A stretch of 64,000 nucleotides of DNA from Norana najaformis (GCA_964023275.1 OZ029921.1:1316501-1380500); one strand, 5' to 3'. Positions 12,291 to 24,239 are shown, numbered from the stretch's first letter. Made by a program: numbers and translations. The notes: generated by a model not told the origin, from the letters alone.

Positions 12291-12519
12291 TTGGAGACAG
12301 CGCATGCGTGCGGATCGCTCGTGAGCGCCGAGCTAAGACAGAGAAAGGTTGATGGACGGAAGGGTGAGCGGCTGCATCGACAAACTGAAGCCTAAATGAC
12401 CAGCGAGGACTCGGCTCCGTCAACAGAGGGACAGACGGACAGACAACTCGTGGCGAGAGAGACTGACTAGACAGGGAAGAAAATAACGCAGAACTACAAC
12501 GTGTGACACCGAATCCTAA

Positions 12520-13050
12520 AGGTAGGTAACTTTTAATTGGTATGTGACGAGGATGGAAGAGATAGCGATGAAAAAGGACGATTATGCAAAGCAAAGTATG
12601 GTATAAAATATGTGTCATGAAGTAAAATTTGGTGTAAAATGTACTGTGAAGTATGGATAGGTATAAACAAGGTATGGTATTAAGCAGTATGTCGTATAAA
12701 GTATGGTAAGATCACGCTGGAATTGATAAGGTATAGAGTAAGGTAACTAGGTTAACAATTATGTTATAATCGATATGGTATTCTGTAAAGGTAAGGTAAT
12801 ATACGTTATGATGTGTTCTCCTTAGTCAGGTTTATCACATACAGGTAAAAATAGCTTGTCAGTATAAATAGCTTATCACATATGAATAGCCTATCACACA
12901 TAAATAGCTTAGGCCCTATCACACATGCATAGCTTGTCACATATAAATAGCTTAGGCGTATCATATATGAATGGCTTGTCACACATAAATAGCTTAGGCT
13001 CTATAACATGTGAATAGCTTATCACATATAAATAGTCTATCACGTAGCGA
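12520..13050. repeat. Degenerate minisatellites (GGTATGGTATAAAG; ATCACATATAAATAGCTT)
   Basis: Two drifting arrays: GTATGGTATAAAG-like units at about 12540-12800, and roughly 18-25-bp units around AAATAGCTTATCACATAT at about 12860-13045. Confidence 0.75.
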
Positions 13051-13069
13051 GGTGTCTTATGAGATGCGG

Positions 13070-13225
13070 TTTGAGCTCCTCAGTTTGTCGGTTGCGCTGT
13101 TCCGCAGAGGCCTGAAGACTGTTTTGTTTGACAATAGTTCTCTGCTTTGGGTCGGAAGTGTCTCTGATTAGTTAATTCTTTAAGTGGCGCTTTATAAATA
13201 TCAAATTCCAATTCCAATGTGATCA
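13070..13225 (+). mobile_element. LINE 3' end fragment
   Basis: The plus strand encodes ALFRRGLKTVLFD followed by a stop at about 13170, then AGTGGCGCTTTATAAATATC. This is the same arrangement (ORF2 tail, short 3' UTR, GGCGCTTTATAAAT end) as the minus-strand copy at 1150-1393. Confidence 0.6.
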
Positions 13226-13618
13226 ACGTGTACCACTCAAATAGGCCTACGTGAAGTATCCTTTGCTTCAGAACTCGTTTCTTAGACCTAGACCCTTGAG
13301 CCGGGTGCCGAACGAACCTATAGACCCTGGACATGGGGCCAGAGCGTCGAAGGACAAGCCGTTTACTTCCCAGCTTATTTTTGTTCCAAATTCTACTGCT
13401 TGGCGACAGACACAAGTATGTGTAAATCTTTTCAAGTGGCCTTCAAGGAATTTCTGCGGGGTTACAACAGCTGCCAAGTCCTGAAGCTCTTCAGATGGAA
13501 ATGTTCTAACGGCATATTCCACTTCAATATCAAAGGGATATAGGAGCAGTAAGTTAGGGCTGGTTTCAACTCACCTACCAAACCCCCTACCGTACTATTT
13601 ATAGGGTAGGTTTGAAAC

Positions 13619-13980
13619 ATGTTCTTTGGTGTTACCAGAAGCCGTCATGCAATAAATTTGTCGGTTACAGAGAATTTTAGACATCGATTGTCAAAGTCCG
13701 CCAATGTATTTGTACCGGCAACTAAGACTAGAATGGGTGATCGGGCCTTTCAGGTCGCTAGCCCGCGCGCCTGGAACAGTCTTTTGACATCCATTCAGGA
13801 GTCCAAAAGTGTCAACCTATTTTTAAAAAAACAGCTGAAATTCTATTCACTGCATAACTCTTATATGTAGTACTTGGGCTGACTTTTGACCTTGTAAAGC
13901 ACCCTAGAGGTAGCCTGCTACTTACGATGCTATATAAATTGTCGTCATTACATTACATTACATTACATCGACGATTGATT
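13619..13980 (+). mobile_element. LINE 3' end with ORF2 tail and ATTAC repeat
   Basis: An open frame ending at 13870 carries the ORF2 C-terminal pattern GDRAFQVASPRAWNSL then a lysine-rich LKKQLKFYS end. It is followed by about 60 bp of 3' UTR, GATGCTATATAAATTGTCG and an (ATTAC)n tail to about 13970. The reverse transcriptase domain is missing (5' truncation). Confidence 0.8.
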
Positions 13981-14477
13981 GAAATATCGAGAAAACTCCG
14001 ATCATGACGAATCAATTTATCCTCTCGACACTTGACTTCTCTTGTGCGATGGAAAATAATATCAGCTAACAGCTGTTTCACTTCGAAATGAAAATCACTG
14101 ATAATGCACTGCAGAAGTTTCTAGAATTAGTCTCGATTACACTAGATTGGATCAGGTATGCGAGGATAGATACCATTGTTTCCGTAGGGCCTCGCCTCTA
14201 ACATTTCCCCGAAGATTCTAGAAATACACAGAGGCGTTAAATTGTCATAACCGGAAGGGGATGAACCCGTGGACGACAGAACGTCCTCTGGCGTAGTTCA
14301 CTCAAAACAGGACCGAGAACTCGATGTGTAAAATTCTTCCTACCGGAAGTTCGTATTAGTGTTCATGAAATGTCGGCAAAACGCATCAACCGCCATCTAG
14401 AGTTGATCCGACGTCCGGTTCGTTGCTACGGATATATATATATATAGTATGACGATATGGCTACAGCAGTGAAAACT

Positions 14478-14656
14478 GTCCTGACGTATGTATGTGTGTA
14501 TGTATGTATGTAGGTATGCCTGTCTGTCTGTGTATGTATGTATGTGTGGGTATGTGTGTATATGCATGTGTGTATGAATGTATTTGTGTATATGCCTGCA
14601 TGTAGGTGTGTATGTATGTATATCTATATATGTATGTATGTATATGTATATATCTG
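14478..14656. repeat. (TATG)n microsatellite
   Basis: TGTATGTATG-rich run with TGTG interruptions. Confidence 0.9.
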
Positions 14657-14869
14657 GCTAGACAGTGGAGCGGACAGCTGACCATAAATGTTCTGGGAGT
14701 GTTTGTAAAATTTCCGGTCCTGGATTCGAATCGAACTCATATTTTGGTCGCGCATCTAATGGCGCATCATAAATAAAGATCGGTTAAGCTAAGGCTCGAG
14801 AGAAGGCGCTGTTATAGTTCGGGACCCAAATAAAACGTCAAGAGGTCGTGTACACACACCTTTCCTAAA

Positions 14870-15000
14870 TGGCACGGGTTCGAGCCTCCCCTTAGACGAT
14901 TATTCTGCAGGGACCTTGAGCAAGTCCTTCACTCACAGTTGCTCAGGGTAGTTGACTGATGCATTGCCGTTAGGTAGTGGCGCTTAATAAATGCAGAAAT
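14870..15000 (+). repeat. tRNA-related SINE, family E
   Basis: Contains GGGTTCGAGCC (B box), then GGGACCTTGAGCAAGT and ends in GTGGCGCTTAATAAATGC. A second copy at 51070-51240 shares the order B-box region, AGGGACCTTGAGC, TAACTCACA. Confidence 0.6.
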
Positions 15001-15255
15001 ACTACTAGTATACCACTACCACTACTACAACAACAACTACCACTACTACCACTACTACTACTACTACTACTAATAATAATAATAATTTTGTCTCCGGACT
15101 AATTTTTTCACCACCTGAGGAAAAAATAATAGTATTAATAATAATAATAATAATAATAATTTTGTCTCTGGACTAATTTTTTCACCACCTGAGGAAAAAA
15201 TAATAGTAATAATAACAGTAATAATAATAATATTAATAATAATAATAATAATATA
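15000..15255. repeat. Trinucleotide runs with duplicated ~66-bp segment
   Basis: (CTA)n and (ATA)n runs bracket two near-identical segments containing TTTTGTCTC(C/T)GGACTAATT and CACCACCTGAGGAAAAAATA (about 15087-15130 and 15155-15203). Confidence 0.85.
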
Positions 15256-15596
15256 ACATTTATATGCATAGGTTTCTGCATAAATATTATAAGCTGCCGT
15301 CCTTCTTGAAGAATAATCCGACAATTTTCCAAGCGAGGCTTAAATCGGTGCATATCGATTTCCGAGAGGCTTCCGCACGACTTATAGGCTCCTCGTCCTC
15401 TACGCAAATCCTCCTCGGCATAATGGCCACACAACGCTTCCTCTCCATATTCCTCTGCATGCTTCCCTTTAATATCCCCCCTAACGAATTCCCCATCACC
15501 ATGTAATTCCTCCCTCTTCCTCGCCGCGTTTCCCGCGGCCTGATCCCCTGTGATTAAGTTTTTAGGGGCTCGCGACTCGAGGGATGGAAAGGACTT

Positions 15597-15670
15597 AGGG
15601 GAACTAGGGGCGAGATGGACCCCGTAAGGAATTTTCGGATTTAAGAAGCCACCTCGCCCCTAGCTCCCCT
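15597..15670. other. Stem-loop with 22-nt arms
   Basis: Arm 15597-15618 and arm 15649-15670 are reverse complements at 20 of 22 positions, separated by a 30-nt loop. No protein frame crosses it. Function unknown; it could be a decayed inverted repeat or a structured transcript. Confidence 0.6.
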
Positions 15671-15904
15671 ACTTTCGGGCAACAACGGACAGAAGTCTAC
15701 AGCGCAGTCTTTAAGACGTGGAGCGTGGCTTATGGGCTTTAGATTCTTGCACGAATTGTCTGCTCAGTACAGACATTAGTGTTGTTATAAAACATTTTTG
15801 TCTGCCATAAGTAAGAAAGTCACTACGTCAGGAAGAAAGAAAATAAGTAAATAGGTTCAAAAATAAAGCCATTAAAAAAGCAACATAATTGTCGAACGAT
15901 CAGA

Positions 15905-15975
15905 TGCAATGCGGATAGTGAGTCGGCATTTCACTTATGTGACCCGGATTCGAATCCGAGGGAAGTCAAGTGAAA
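15905..15975 (+). repeat. tRNA-like SINE trace
   Basis: Contains a perfect T-arm-like palindrome GGATTCGAATCC but no complete cloverleaf, so it is read as a tRNA-derived repeat, not a tRNA gene. Confidence 0.35.
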
Positions 15976-16129
15976 TCGAAATAGATAGGCAAGTGGAACT
16001 GTGGGAGTGGCTCTGTAACGTACCAATCAGTTTACATACAAGTAACTTTGCGCAGGACACAAGGAACTCTGAAGTACATGGCCACAGCAATCTCAGCTGT
16101 CAACAGATACTGTTCTTACCAGTATCCGT

Positions 16130-16560
16130 GTATATATGCATATATGTATAATATGTATATATGTATGTGTGTGTAATATGTGTGCATATGTATATATGTA
16201 TATGTATAATATGTGTGCATATATAAAAATAAGTATATGTGTATATGTATATATGTGTGTATATGAGTATGTATATGTGTATGCATAATATTTGTGTATA
16301 TGCATATATATATATATATATATATGTATATGTGCATGTATAATATATGAGCATATGTATATATGTATGTGTATATGTATAATATATGTGCATATGTATA
16401 AATGTGTGCATGTATATGTGTATATTTGTGTTTATGTATGTATGGATATGTTTATATGGATATCTATGCGTATATGTATATATGTTAATATGTATATATG
16501 TGTATATGTTTATATGGATATAATTTTATAGGTGTATTTGTATGTAATGTATATATATGT
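16130..16560. repeat. (TATG/TATA)n microsatellite
   Basis: About 430 bp of TGTATATATG-like sequence; all frames across it (HTYIHMHI, YICICIYM) are repeat-derived. Confidence 0.95.
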
Positions 16561-16804
16561 ATATAATCCGCCATAGCGTGGTCTGGGCGGATGAGGTACG
16601 TGACGGTGGCTCGCTTGACTGAACAGACAAATCCCGTTGGCGTTGGTTGACGGATTAGCTGCCTCTTTGGGCGCTTAAGACGGACAAAGGCAGCGACATT
16701 TGTCACGCGTTCATTACGAATTCATCAAACCTGTGGAACTGTATTGTGTGTTTATGTGTCAGAGGCCCATTTGATGCACGCATGGATGGATTGGTCATCC
16801 ATCA

Positions 16805-17172
16805 TCCATGGGGTGGATGGGTGGGTGGATGGGTGGGTGGATGGGTGGGTGGATGGATGGGTGGGTGGGTGGATGGGTGGATGGATGGGTGGGTGAGTGG
16901 ATGGGTGGGTGGGTGGGGGATGAGTGGGTGGACGGGTGGATGGGTGGTAGGGTTGGTGGATGGGAGGGTGGATGGATTGGTAGGTGGACGGTGTGGATGG
17001 ATGGATGGGTGGGAGGGTGGATGGATGGATGGAGGGGTGGGTGGGTGGATAGATGGATGGATGGAAGGATGGATGGACGGATGGACGAATGGGTGCTTAA
17101 GTGGGTGGATGAATGAATGGAAGGATGGATGGATGGATGGATGTATGGAAGGATGGATGGATGGATGGATGG
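16805..17172. repeat. (GGAT/GGGT)n microsatellite
   Basis: Nearly pure GGAT/GGGT tetranucleotides; plus-strand frames read WMGGWVGG and WMDGWMDG. Confidence 0.95.
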
Positions 17173-17179
17173 CCTCCGC

Positions 17180-18180
17180 TCTCTCTATCGCTGTCTCTCA
17201 TTTGTCGCTCTCTTTGTCTCTGTTGTCTTAAGAACCTTCTCAACGCTACACTCTACACGGGATTCTGCTGACTAAATCTGATTTAATTTGCCCTTACGTG
17301 ACTGAAGCAACAGTTTCGACATCGTGACGTCATTAAATAATTACAATGCACTGCAGTTAGACTGTTGCCATGGCGACCCGGCGTCATTTCCGCTTTCGGT
17401 GATTTTTAGGCGTCGACACGGAAGTGACGTCAGACTTCGATAACACGAATATGGCGCCACCTGACGGAGATCGGGGTCGTAATAAGCGCAGATGACAGAT
17501 GGCGCGCAATTACTGCGCGTTGCTATTATTGCGACGTTTTCTTGGACGTAGAGGACAATCGCATGGAGTACAGTAAGATGTAGGGTCAACGCAGTTGAAT
17601 TTTAGTAGGCCTTCTAAGATGAATTACAATTTTTGGCTACGGTTTCACTTGAAGTGACCATATATTGAATCCCTGTGCGTCGTCCCGAAGGCATATGATT
17701 CGGCGGATCCTTCTAAATCCCCCAACTCAATTACCGACCATTAAAGAATGGCGGGCTGAGTTGTCACCAGATGGCATGATAATCCAAGGATGGTCACCAT
17801 GGATCCAAGTACTAGCCTATCTCGATGTTGCCTAGATTTCGAACTGTGTTGCCACATTGTATCAACATCAAACGGATGCACTCAAGTGTAATGGCTACTC
17901 GAGCACTGACCATTACACTGATCACTGTAAGATAAACACTGGACTAGGGTCAGGGTAAACTGCATCGTATGGAAGCGGTTAATGTCTGTTACTTTCTGCT
18001 GAATCTTACCCCATCCGGTGCGATAAAGGCGTTCCTTTTCCACGAATGAGATTGAGGAAGGGAAGGTGGCGGAGGGTGGTCCTGCCCCTCGCCGCAAACG
18101 CCCCGTGCTCCCGTTCCAATTGTTTTAGCTAATATTATTGCTACAGGCGGTAGAAGCATTTTAGACAAAGCTTGGTCTCA
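17180..18180. other. Gene-free stretch
   Basis: Moderately CpG-rich around 17290-17540, including GGAAGTGACGTCA near 17420 (ETS- and CRE-like words). It could be regulatory but no adjacent first exon is recognisable. Confidence 0.35.
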
Positions 18181-18199
18181 ATGCACATCTCGGAGAGGC

Positions 18200-18845
18200 A
18201 TGTGGGTGGGGTGGGGTGGGGTGGGGTGTGGCGCGGGTGAGTGGGAGGGCGGCGGTTCAGGCGCCGTTGCGTGTCCCACGAGGGCTCGGCCCTACCTCGT
18301 TTTCCCATCTGTCCATCCCTTTCTTCCGTCTTCCTTTCATCTTTCATCCATCCTTCCGTCCATCCCTTCTTCCGTCCAGTCTTTCTTCCTCAAACGACTC
18401 GACCTTCTGTCTCCTCCTCTTCCTCCCTTCCATTCCTTCCTTCCTTCCTTCCGTCCCTCGGATCCGGATTTCCCTTCATCCGTCATCGGTTTCCTCTTCC
18501 GCAACTTTCCCTGAGATTTAACTGTCACCAGATGGCTTCTTCGTTTCGTCCTCGATTGTCTCCCTCCCTCCCTCCCTCCCTCCCTCCCTCCCTCCCTCCC
18601 TCCCTCCCTCCCTCTGCCCTCCCTTCGTCCCTCCCTCCGTTCTTCTTTCCTTCCTTTCTTCATTCCTTCTAAGTCCTACCTTCCTTTGGTTCTTTTCTTC
18701 TTCAATGTACTCTGTCTCTGTCTCTCTGTCTCTCTCACACAAACTCTCTCTCTCTCTCTCCCTCCATATTTTCTTTACTTCCATCCAGTCTTCCTTCCTT
18801 CCTTCTTTCCTTCCAGCCTTCCTTTCTTTCTTTCTTCCATAAGTC
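18200..18845. repeat. Pyrimidine-rich CTTC/CTCC block
   Basis: GTGGG run at 18203-18230, then CTTCC-type repeats including a clean (CTCC)n at about 18561-18614 and CTCT runs to 18770. Frames on both strands are low complexity. Confidence 0.9.
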
Positions 18846-18849
18846 CTTA

Positions 18850-20072
18850 CTAATTTCTATCCGCGATTTCAGTGTAGGATGACAGGCAGCGCATAATTGC
18901 GTGAAGTGGCGCCGCCGGGCGGCCAGTGTGGTTGTGTGGCTTCGTTCGTTTGATTCCGAGTTATATGGGCGGCTTCCCGTAATGAAGTCTCCGAAAGGCG
19001 CCCGATCCAATAGCAACCTCGTCCGCCAACTGCAACACTTAGCCAAACAGTGCGCGCTTATCCGGGCTGTACACTGTCTCTTAGATGTACACGTTGACGT
19101 ACACGCGTGTGACGTGTACACATGCACTGGCCGCTATTCAAAACGAGCTCCGAAATACCAGGTTTCTCCGGGCGTTACAGGTAGGCCTGCGTCCCAGTTG
19201 TGTTCCGTAAAGATCGCCAAAATGGCGGTAATTTCTGGTTTTGTCAGTTGTTGTTGGAAGGAGTCAGTTTAGCCCTTTTTGATATGAAGCCATCTTAATA
19301 TGGCGTAGGCCTAACTACGGATTGAGGGGCGGGGCCAAAATCTTCAAACGGGGGTTCAATTAGAACCGGATAAAATACGCATTGGCCCTGCAAGGCCCTC
19401 GTATCTGGCCAGCAACCAGTCGTAGTATTAGCCTATATCTAATTTGCTCAGCATGTCCTAATTATAATGAGCGCTCCTATTGAGTGTATTCTCTAAGAGG
19501 CGCTTTATAAATCTTAAATTACAATTACAAATTACAATTACTATTATATTATGTGCTATTGCGGTGCTGAGAATGGTAAAGATCTGTTGAGCAGTGGAAT
19601 GTGTTTGCTTTTAGACGCTGACGCCCAAGAAGTTCCTACAAATCGTTGGATTCCTCGATCACAGTACATCGAACCCAATCATCCCACCACTATGACACTG
19701 TTTTGAAATCCGCTTTATCTAACCAGCTACGAATCTACAACTATTTCAATACGTCACTGACCTAACCAGCTTGGAATCTACCTAAGCAAGTCAACCAGAT
19801 GCGTTGAGAAAATTCAGTGGTCGTCCAAAGGATCATTTCCAATCGGCATGTCCAAACTGCCACGGATGTTCAAACTGCCACGGAACTATTCTTTTTAGCA
19901 GGCTCTGCAAGCCGTCGCACTAACCAGTCGCGTTAAAACAACGCCAATGACCTCTTCAGTGAACCGAAACAATGCCAGCGACCACTTGCAGTGAAACGAA
20001 ACAATGCCAATGACCACTTGCGATGAGCCGAAACAATTCCAGTGACCATATTCAGTCCATCGAATCCTCCAA
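18850..20072. other. Spacer upstream of the GT92 gene
   Basis: CpG-containing region 18900-19230 includes AAAATGGCGG (YY1-like) near 19220; a SINE tail AGGCGCTTTATAAATC lies near 19500. Between about 19930 and 20050 a roughly 31-bp unit (AACAATGCCA...GACCACTTGC) is repeated three times just before the GT92 start. A promoter may lie here but its position cannot be fixed. Confidence 0.4.
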
Positions 20073-22262
20073 ATGACGTCATCTCCAATGATTCGATCCG
20101 GGAACTCAAGCGGCATCCTTCGCGTCCTGCGGTCCTATAAGTCCTACCTGTTCATGGTCCTGGTCCTCTACCTGCTCGTCATCCTCGTCTTTCACGCCCA
20201 GCTTCACGTCTATGATGGAACAGGGCTCACAACAAGGTCAAGGTTAGGGTCCGTGGAATCGTCCCTGCTCAACAGAAGCCGGTCCTCTCACCAACCACTT
20301 ACCAGCCACAGGACACCGTCGAAAACTACCTCGACTACGGTAAGGTTTCTTAGTTCAGAGGTCAGCGATAAAGACCATCGCAGTATGAAGGACTGTGATC
20401 GTGCTTATCCACTAATCACGGACTGTTTCCCGACGTCTTCGATGAATCCCGATCTCGGAAGAAGCGGACTCTCATTTCAGAGCATTGGAGAACACTATCT
20501 ATACAGCGCCTACTTCGATAATCGTTTCTTCAACGAGCCGCCGACGATACGCATAATCGCGCTACTGAAAAAGTCGGACAACTTTCATTTCTACTGTCAC
20601 ATACCCGTCGCTAATGAGGACCCGCTGGGTACAGGAGGATCACCAGATGTCCACGACTCAACCAATAGCCGTAGCACGAGAAACCAAGCTCCCGCTGGAC
20701 ACAGTTTTAAGGGTACAGGTGGATATTCAGAAGTTCGAGGTGATTTAAATGGTAACGGTAGCTCTCGCGGATCTGAATATTATCTCAAGTTAAAATATGG
20801 AAAATCTGGCATAGCAGAAAACCCTAAGAATAACGCCGAGTCGCACAAAGACAATTTAAATGTTCCTCGACTGTTACACGGATCTAATACCAGAATCGAT
20901 CGAAACACTAGCAGCAGCAATCCTGTAACCGCAGAAACTCTTAAGAATAGAAGTGACTACAAACGGACCAGTGATAACATTGATGGTAAGCTTATGAAAC
21001 ATCGCCGCCGGATTGAAAACGATCTTAGGGTTCAGTATCGTACCGTTCGGGCAAGCGTCTACGAAATGTGCGAGAACCACAACAAGGACTTCGGAGGATG
21101 GATTCTGTCCTGCCGCCTGGATCGCCACATCCGGCAACCACCTTGTGAGGTTCTCGTTTCGATGAGCCATTCTCGAACTCAGCCGAACGCTTCCGTGGTC
21201 AGCATTCCAGTGTTTCGAATCAGTAACGCGCACACGACACACCGCAAGGAAGACTTTGGAATCTGCGTCCCTCCGCTGTTTGGACACATTCCATCGACCA
21301 CGCTAGTGGAATTCGTCGAGTTCAGTCGGATCCTCGGAGCAAACCACTTCGTCTTCTACCACCACCAGGTGTCCAGAGAGATCGCCAAGGCTCTGAGCTA
21401 CTTTGCTGCTCGTGGCACAGTGACTACTATCCGATGGGACCTGCCTGTGGACGACAAGTCCGTCTGGTACCACGGGCAACTGTTGGCAATCAATGACTGT
21501 CTGTACCGATCAATGCATGCATTTCGACACGTCGCTTTCAACGACATCGACGAATTTGTCGTTCCACACATCCACCTGACCTGGAAGGAGATGGTCTCTA
21601 GCTTTCAACGGTCTCTGTTAGGATCTGAAAGAACTAGTCTTGCGACGGTGACACTCGAGAAGCGTTCTTCACCTTCTGAAAGATTACGACGGGGTCTGTT
21701 GTCGTCCGAAAGGCAAACTCAGAGTCCTGGGTCCCTGGACGGACAATTGCACGGTCCTCTGCCATCGGAGAGCATTCAACAAGGTCCCCAGCCACTCGAT
21801 TGGTTCACGCAGGGTGCCCTGTCTCCAGCAGACGGCACGGACTATGCAGGCTACTCGTTCCAGAGTGCCTTCTTCGATCCACTGCTTTCCGGGCTCATCA
21901 GCCACGTTATGTACGACCTAGAGTCTGACCTTCGAACCAAGACGTTCAGCAAGGTCCGGTCAAAGGTCATGGTCAGACCGGAGGCGATTTTCGAGCTGGG
22001 GATCCACCACGTCAGTCGACTAGTCAGAGAGGACCTGCAGGTCTACCATGTCCCCACAGATGTCGCTTTCGTCCACCACTACCGGAAGTGCATCAGCGAG
22101 TTCGATCCGCTGATGAGCTGTCAGATATTCGCCCATGATGAAAGTCTTTCGCGGTATATCCCTACGATCAGGCACAACATCCACCAGACCCTCTGGTACA
22201 TGAAGGAGGCATCGCAGACGGAAAAAGAGGGCAAGGCTTGTTGGCCCACAGCTTTCCATTAG
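20073..22262 (+). CDS. GT92-family glycosyltransferase, type II membrane protein, single exon
   Basis: A 729-residue uninterrupted frame. Residues 25-40 form one hydrophobic segment after a short basic N-terminus, as expected for a Golgi type II membrane enzyme. Around residue 150 the sequence YLYSAYFDNRF matches the start of GT92 (formerly DUF23) lumenal domains. Residues 395-404 (FGICVPPLFG) open the core, and residues 490-495 (NDIDEF) supply the acidic DxD-type motif expected to bind the nucleotide-sugar metal. The C-terminal HHYR and following cysteine are also family-like. Known GT92 members include nematode GALT-1, a beta-1,4-galactosyltransferase acting on fucosylated N-glycans; the substrate here is not known. 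Residues about 205-340 and 512-590 are unusually long, low-complexity insertions. The start is the first in-frame ATG; no intron is evident. The stop is TAG. Confidence 0.85.
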   Translation: MTSSPMIRSGNSSGILRVLRSYKSYLFMVLVLYLLVILVFHAQLHVYDGTGLTTRSRLGSVESSLLNRSRSSHQPLTSHRTPSKTTSTTVRFLSSEVSDKDHRSMKDCDRAYPLITDCFPTSSMNPDLGRSGLSFQSIGEHYLYSAYFDNRFFNEPPTIRIIALLKKSDNFHFYCHIPVANEDPLGTGGSPDVHDSTNSRSTRNQAPAGHSFKGTGGYSEVRGDLNGNGSSRGSEYYLKLKYGKSGIAENPKNNAESHKDNLNVPRLLHGSNTRIDRNTSSSNPVTAETLKNRSDYKRTSDNIDGKLMKHRRRIENDLRVQYRTVRASVYEMCENHNKDFGGWILSCRLDRHIRQPPCEVLVSMSHSRTQPNASVVSIPVFRISNAHTTHRKEDFGICVPPLFGHIPSTTLVEFVEFSRILGANHFVFYHHQVSREIAKALSYFAARGTVTTIRWDLPVDDKSVWYHGQLLAINDCLYRSMHAFRHVAFNDIDEFVVPHIHLTWKEMVSSFQRSLLGSERTSLATVTLEKRSSPSERLRRGLLSSERQTQSPGSLDGQLHGPLPSESIQQGPQPLDWFTQGALSPADGTDYAGYSFQSAFFDPLLSGLISHVMYDLESDLRTKTFSKVRSKVMVRPEAIFELGIHHVSRLVREDLQVYHVPTDVAFVHHYRKCISEFDPLMSCQIFAHDESLSRYIPTIRHNIHQTLWYMKEASQTEKEGKACWPTAFH

Positions 22263-22289
22263 GTTCATTTGGGATTACCAGTAGTTTCT

Positions 22290-22385
22290 CGGTCTCTCTC
22301 GCTATCTCTCCCTCCCTCCCTCTCTTTCTCCTCTCTCTCTTTCTGTGACTCTGTCTTTGTCTCTCTATCTCTCCATGTCTGTTTC
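22290..22385. repeat. CTCT-rich tract just after the GT92 stop
   Basis: TCTCTCTCCCTCCCTCTC-like sequence beginning about 30 bp after the stop codon, probably within the 3' UTR. A family A tail with (TAATC)n follows at about 22540-22620. Confidence 0.8.
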
Positions 22386-22619
22386 TCGTTGTCTGTCGCA
22401 GTGATACGACGCCAACTAACAATTAACAGTGGCTGGTGTGGTTCCAAGTGATCCAACTCGACTGTCTCTACGCTGACCCGAAAACAATCTGACAAAAACA
22501 GTTCTCTGCTTATTAGATATCGCTCATGTTTTTTTTTTGTAAATCTAATCTAATCTAATCTAATCTACAGCGCCGTTATCGTACTACACAAGGCATCAAT
22601 CGAAATCTATAGTCACTTA

Positions 22620-23630
22620 TAAGTCAAACTGTACTGTCGAATCCAGAAGCGTAAATATGGGCCCTCAGGGCTCGCAACTGCGGGGAAGGGGCCGGGCCCC
22701 AATCAAGAAAACCGAGGGCCCACGCAGAAGCTGATAAAGTAAGGACTGTGCGTGCTCGGAATGGTGTTGATTATGTTCGCGTGTTATCGTGCAGCTTCTT
22801 GTAATAGGCTACTTCAAAGTTAATTGCCAAGGCCAGGAATTGGTGACGCATATTGTCACCTGGTGCTAAATCTTCCCTCACTTAGTACTTAGTCTTTCCT
22901 GTGCAGGTCTGAACATCGGGCAACGCAGCATCTCCACTCATATCGCCCGGCAACGTCCTACGACACACTCAGGCATCCTTGCACAACTCTGTCTCCGGCC
23001 AGTTCTTTCTCGGTCTTCCCCTTCCTCCTTTCTCTCAAGGAGAGAATTCATCACTTGAATGACTCTTCTTCGTCCCTAGGAAGCACTTCTCCCGTCCACT
23101 TCAGTCTTCGTCTAATGATGATATTTTCTATTTCCACTTGTCGCGTTCTTTCTCTAATTGTTTCACGTAATATTCTCTCACGTCAAGATGCTTCTAAAAT
23201 TGAACCTTCCTTTAACTTATCCTAAAATAAACTTTAATCTTGATAAATTTTGGTAGGTAGTTATTTCAAAGCCAATCCAATCGATGTAAATTTGCAAAGA
23301 CTCGTGCATTCATATCTAGCTCGTCGTAAGTCCTAGTGAACATTATACGCGAGTATTAACGTATATCCATCCACTGGCCGACAAATTTATCCTTGCAGCT
23401 GAACATGGGACGAAGAGACACAACGCTGCTCACTGTTCTCATAACATTCACTTGTGGTGCTTTGGCATCATATGGCATATGCCGCACCAAATAACCCCAG
23501 ATTCGAAATTATCAATGATGCTTTGTGGAACAGATTTCACAGTTGCTGTGGTTGTTCTGCTTGCTTCTCCGTTCTTCCAGTTTCGATAAACGATTTTCCC
23601 CCTCCGTCGACCGGCAATTGAATTTTCAAG
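22620..23630. other. Gene-free stretch
   Basis: GC-rich inverted words (GGGCCCTCAGGG, GGGCCGGGCCC) near 22660-22710, then ordinary AT-rich sequence. No gene seen. Confidence 0.4.
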
Positions 23631-23639
23631 GCACTTAAG

Positions 23640-24180
23640 GGCGTCGCCGGACTCGCTGCTCGTTCGTCAAGCGATGGGGAGGGGCGGAATGAGCCAAGAA
23701 TTTAAGAGGGGAGAAATATGTGGGCAGATAAATAATTGAAAGGATTGAGGAGGAGGAGGAGGAGGAAAAGGCGGGGAAGGAAACGAAGCACAGGCTGAGG
23801 GAAGGAATAGGAAAGGAAAGACCAGGGATTAAGTCAAGAAAGCAGAGGAAGGAACTGGGGTACAGACAGAAATAATGTGACAGATAGAGAAGGAGGCAAA
23901 CAAGATGACAAAATAGAGACGGAATGGAAGGAAGAAACAGGGAATTGAGAGAACGCAGAGGCAGAGGAAGCCAAACATAGGAGAGAGAGACGACAGGAAC
24001 ACGGAGACAGAAGACAGAGGCAGAAGGAAAAGGAAAGCGACAGAAATACAGAATACAGCAGGAGGAAAAGTCAGAATGAGGGAAGGAGAGAATAGGAATA
24101 AACCACTTAGGGGTACCAAGCAGAGCTGAAAAGGGATACAGAGAGGTTGTATAGAGAGGAGGAAAAGGGAAATAAAATGC
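23640..24180. repeat. Purine-rich degenerate tract
   Basis: Plus strand is dominated by GGAAGG, GAGGAG and AGACAG words. The 202-residue minus-strand frame is a low-complexity shadow rich in F, S, L and P. Confidence 0.7.
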
Positions 24181-24239
24181 GGTTGTAGGAGGCGAGGCGA
24201 GGTGGCGACCTCCCATTAAAACGTGCAAATAGCAATTGC

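Noticed and set aside
11719-12618. Cysteine- and proline-rich frames (CLPACLPA) resembling small secreted proteins
   Set aside because: CTGT and TGCC microsatellite; every frame on both strands is open.
15905-15975. Functional tRNA gene
   Set aside because: A good T-arm exists but acceptor, D and anticodon arms cannot be paired; fits a tRNA-derived SINE.
16746-17231. Glycine/tryptophan-rich 161-codon frame
   Set aside because: GGAT/GGGT microsatellite.
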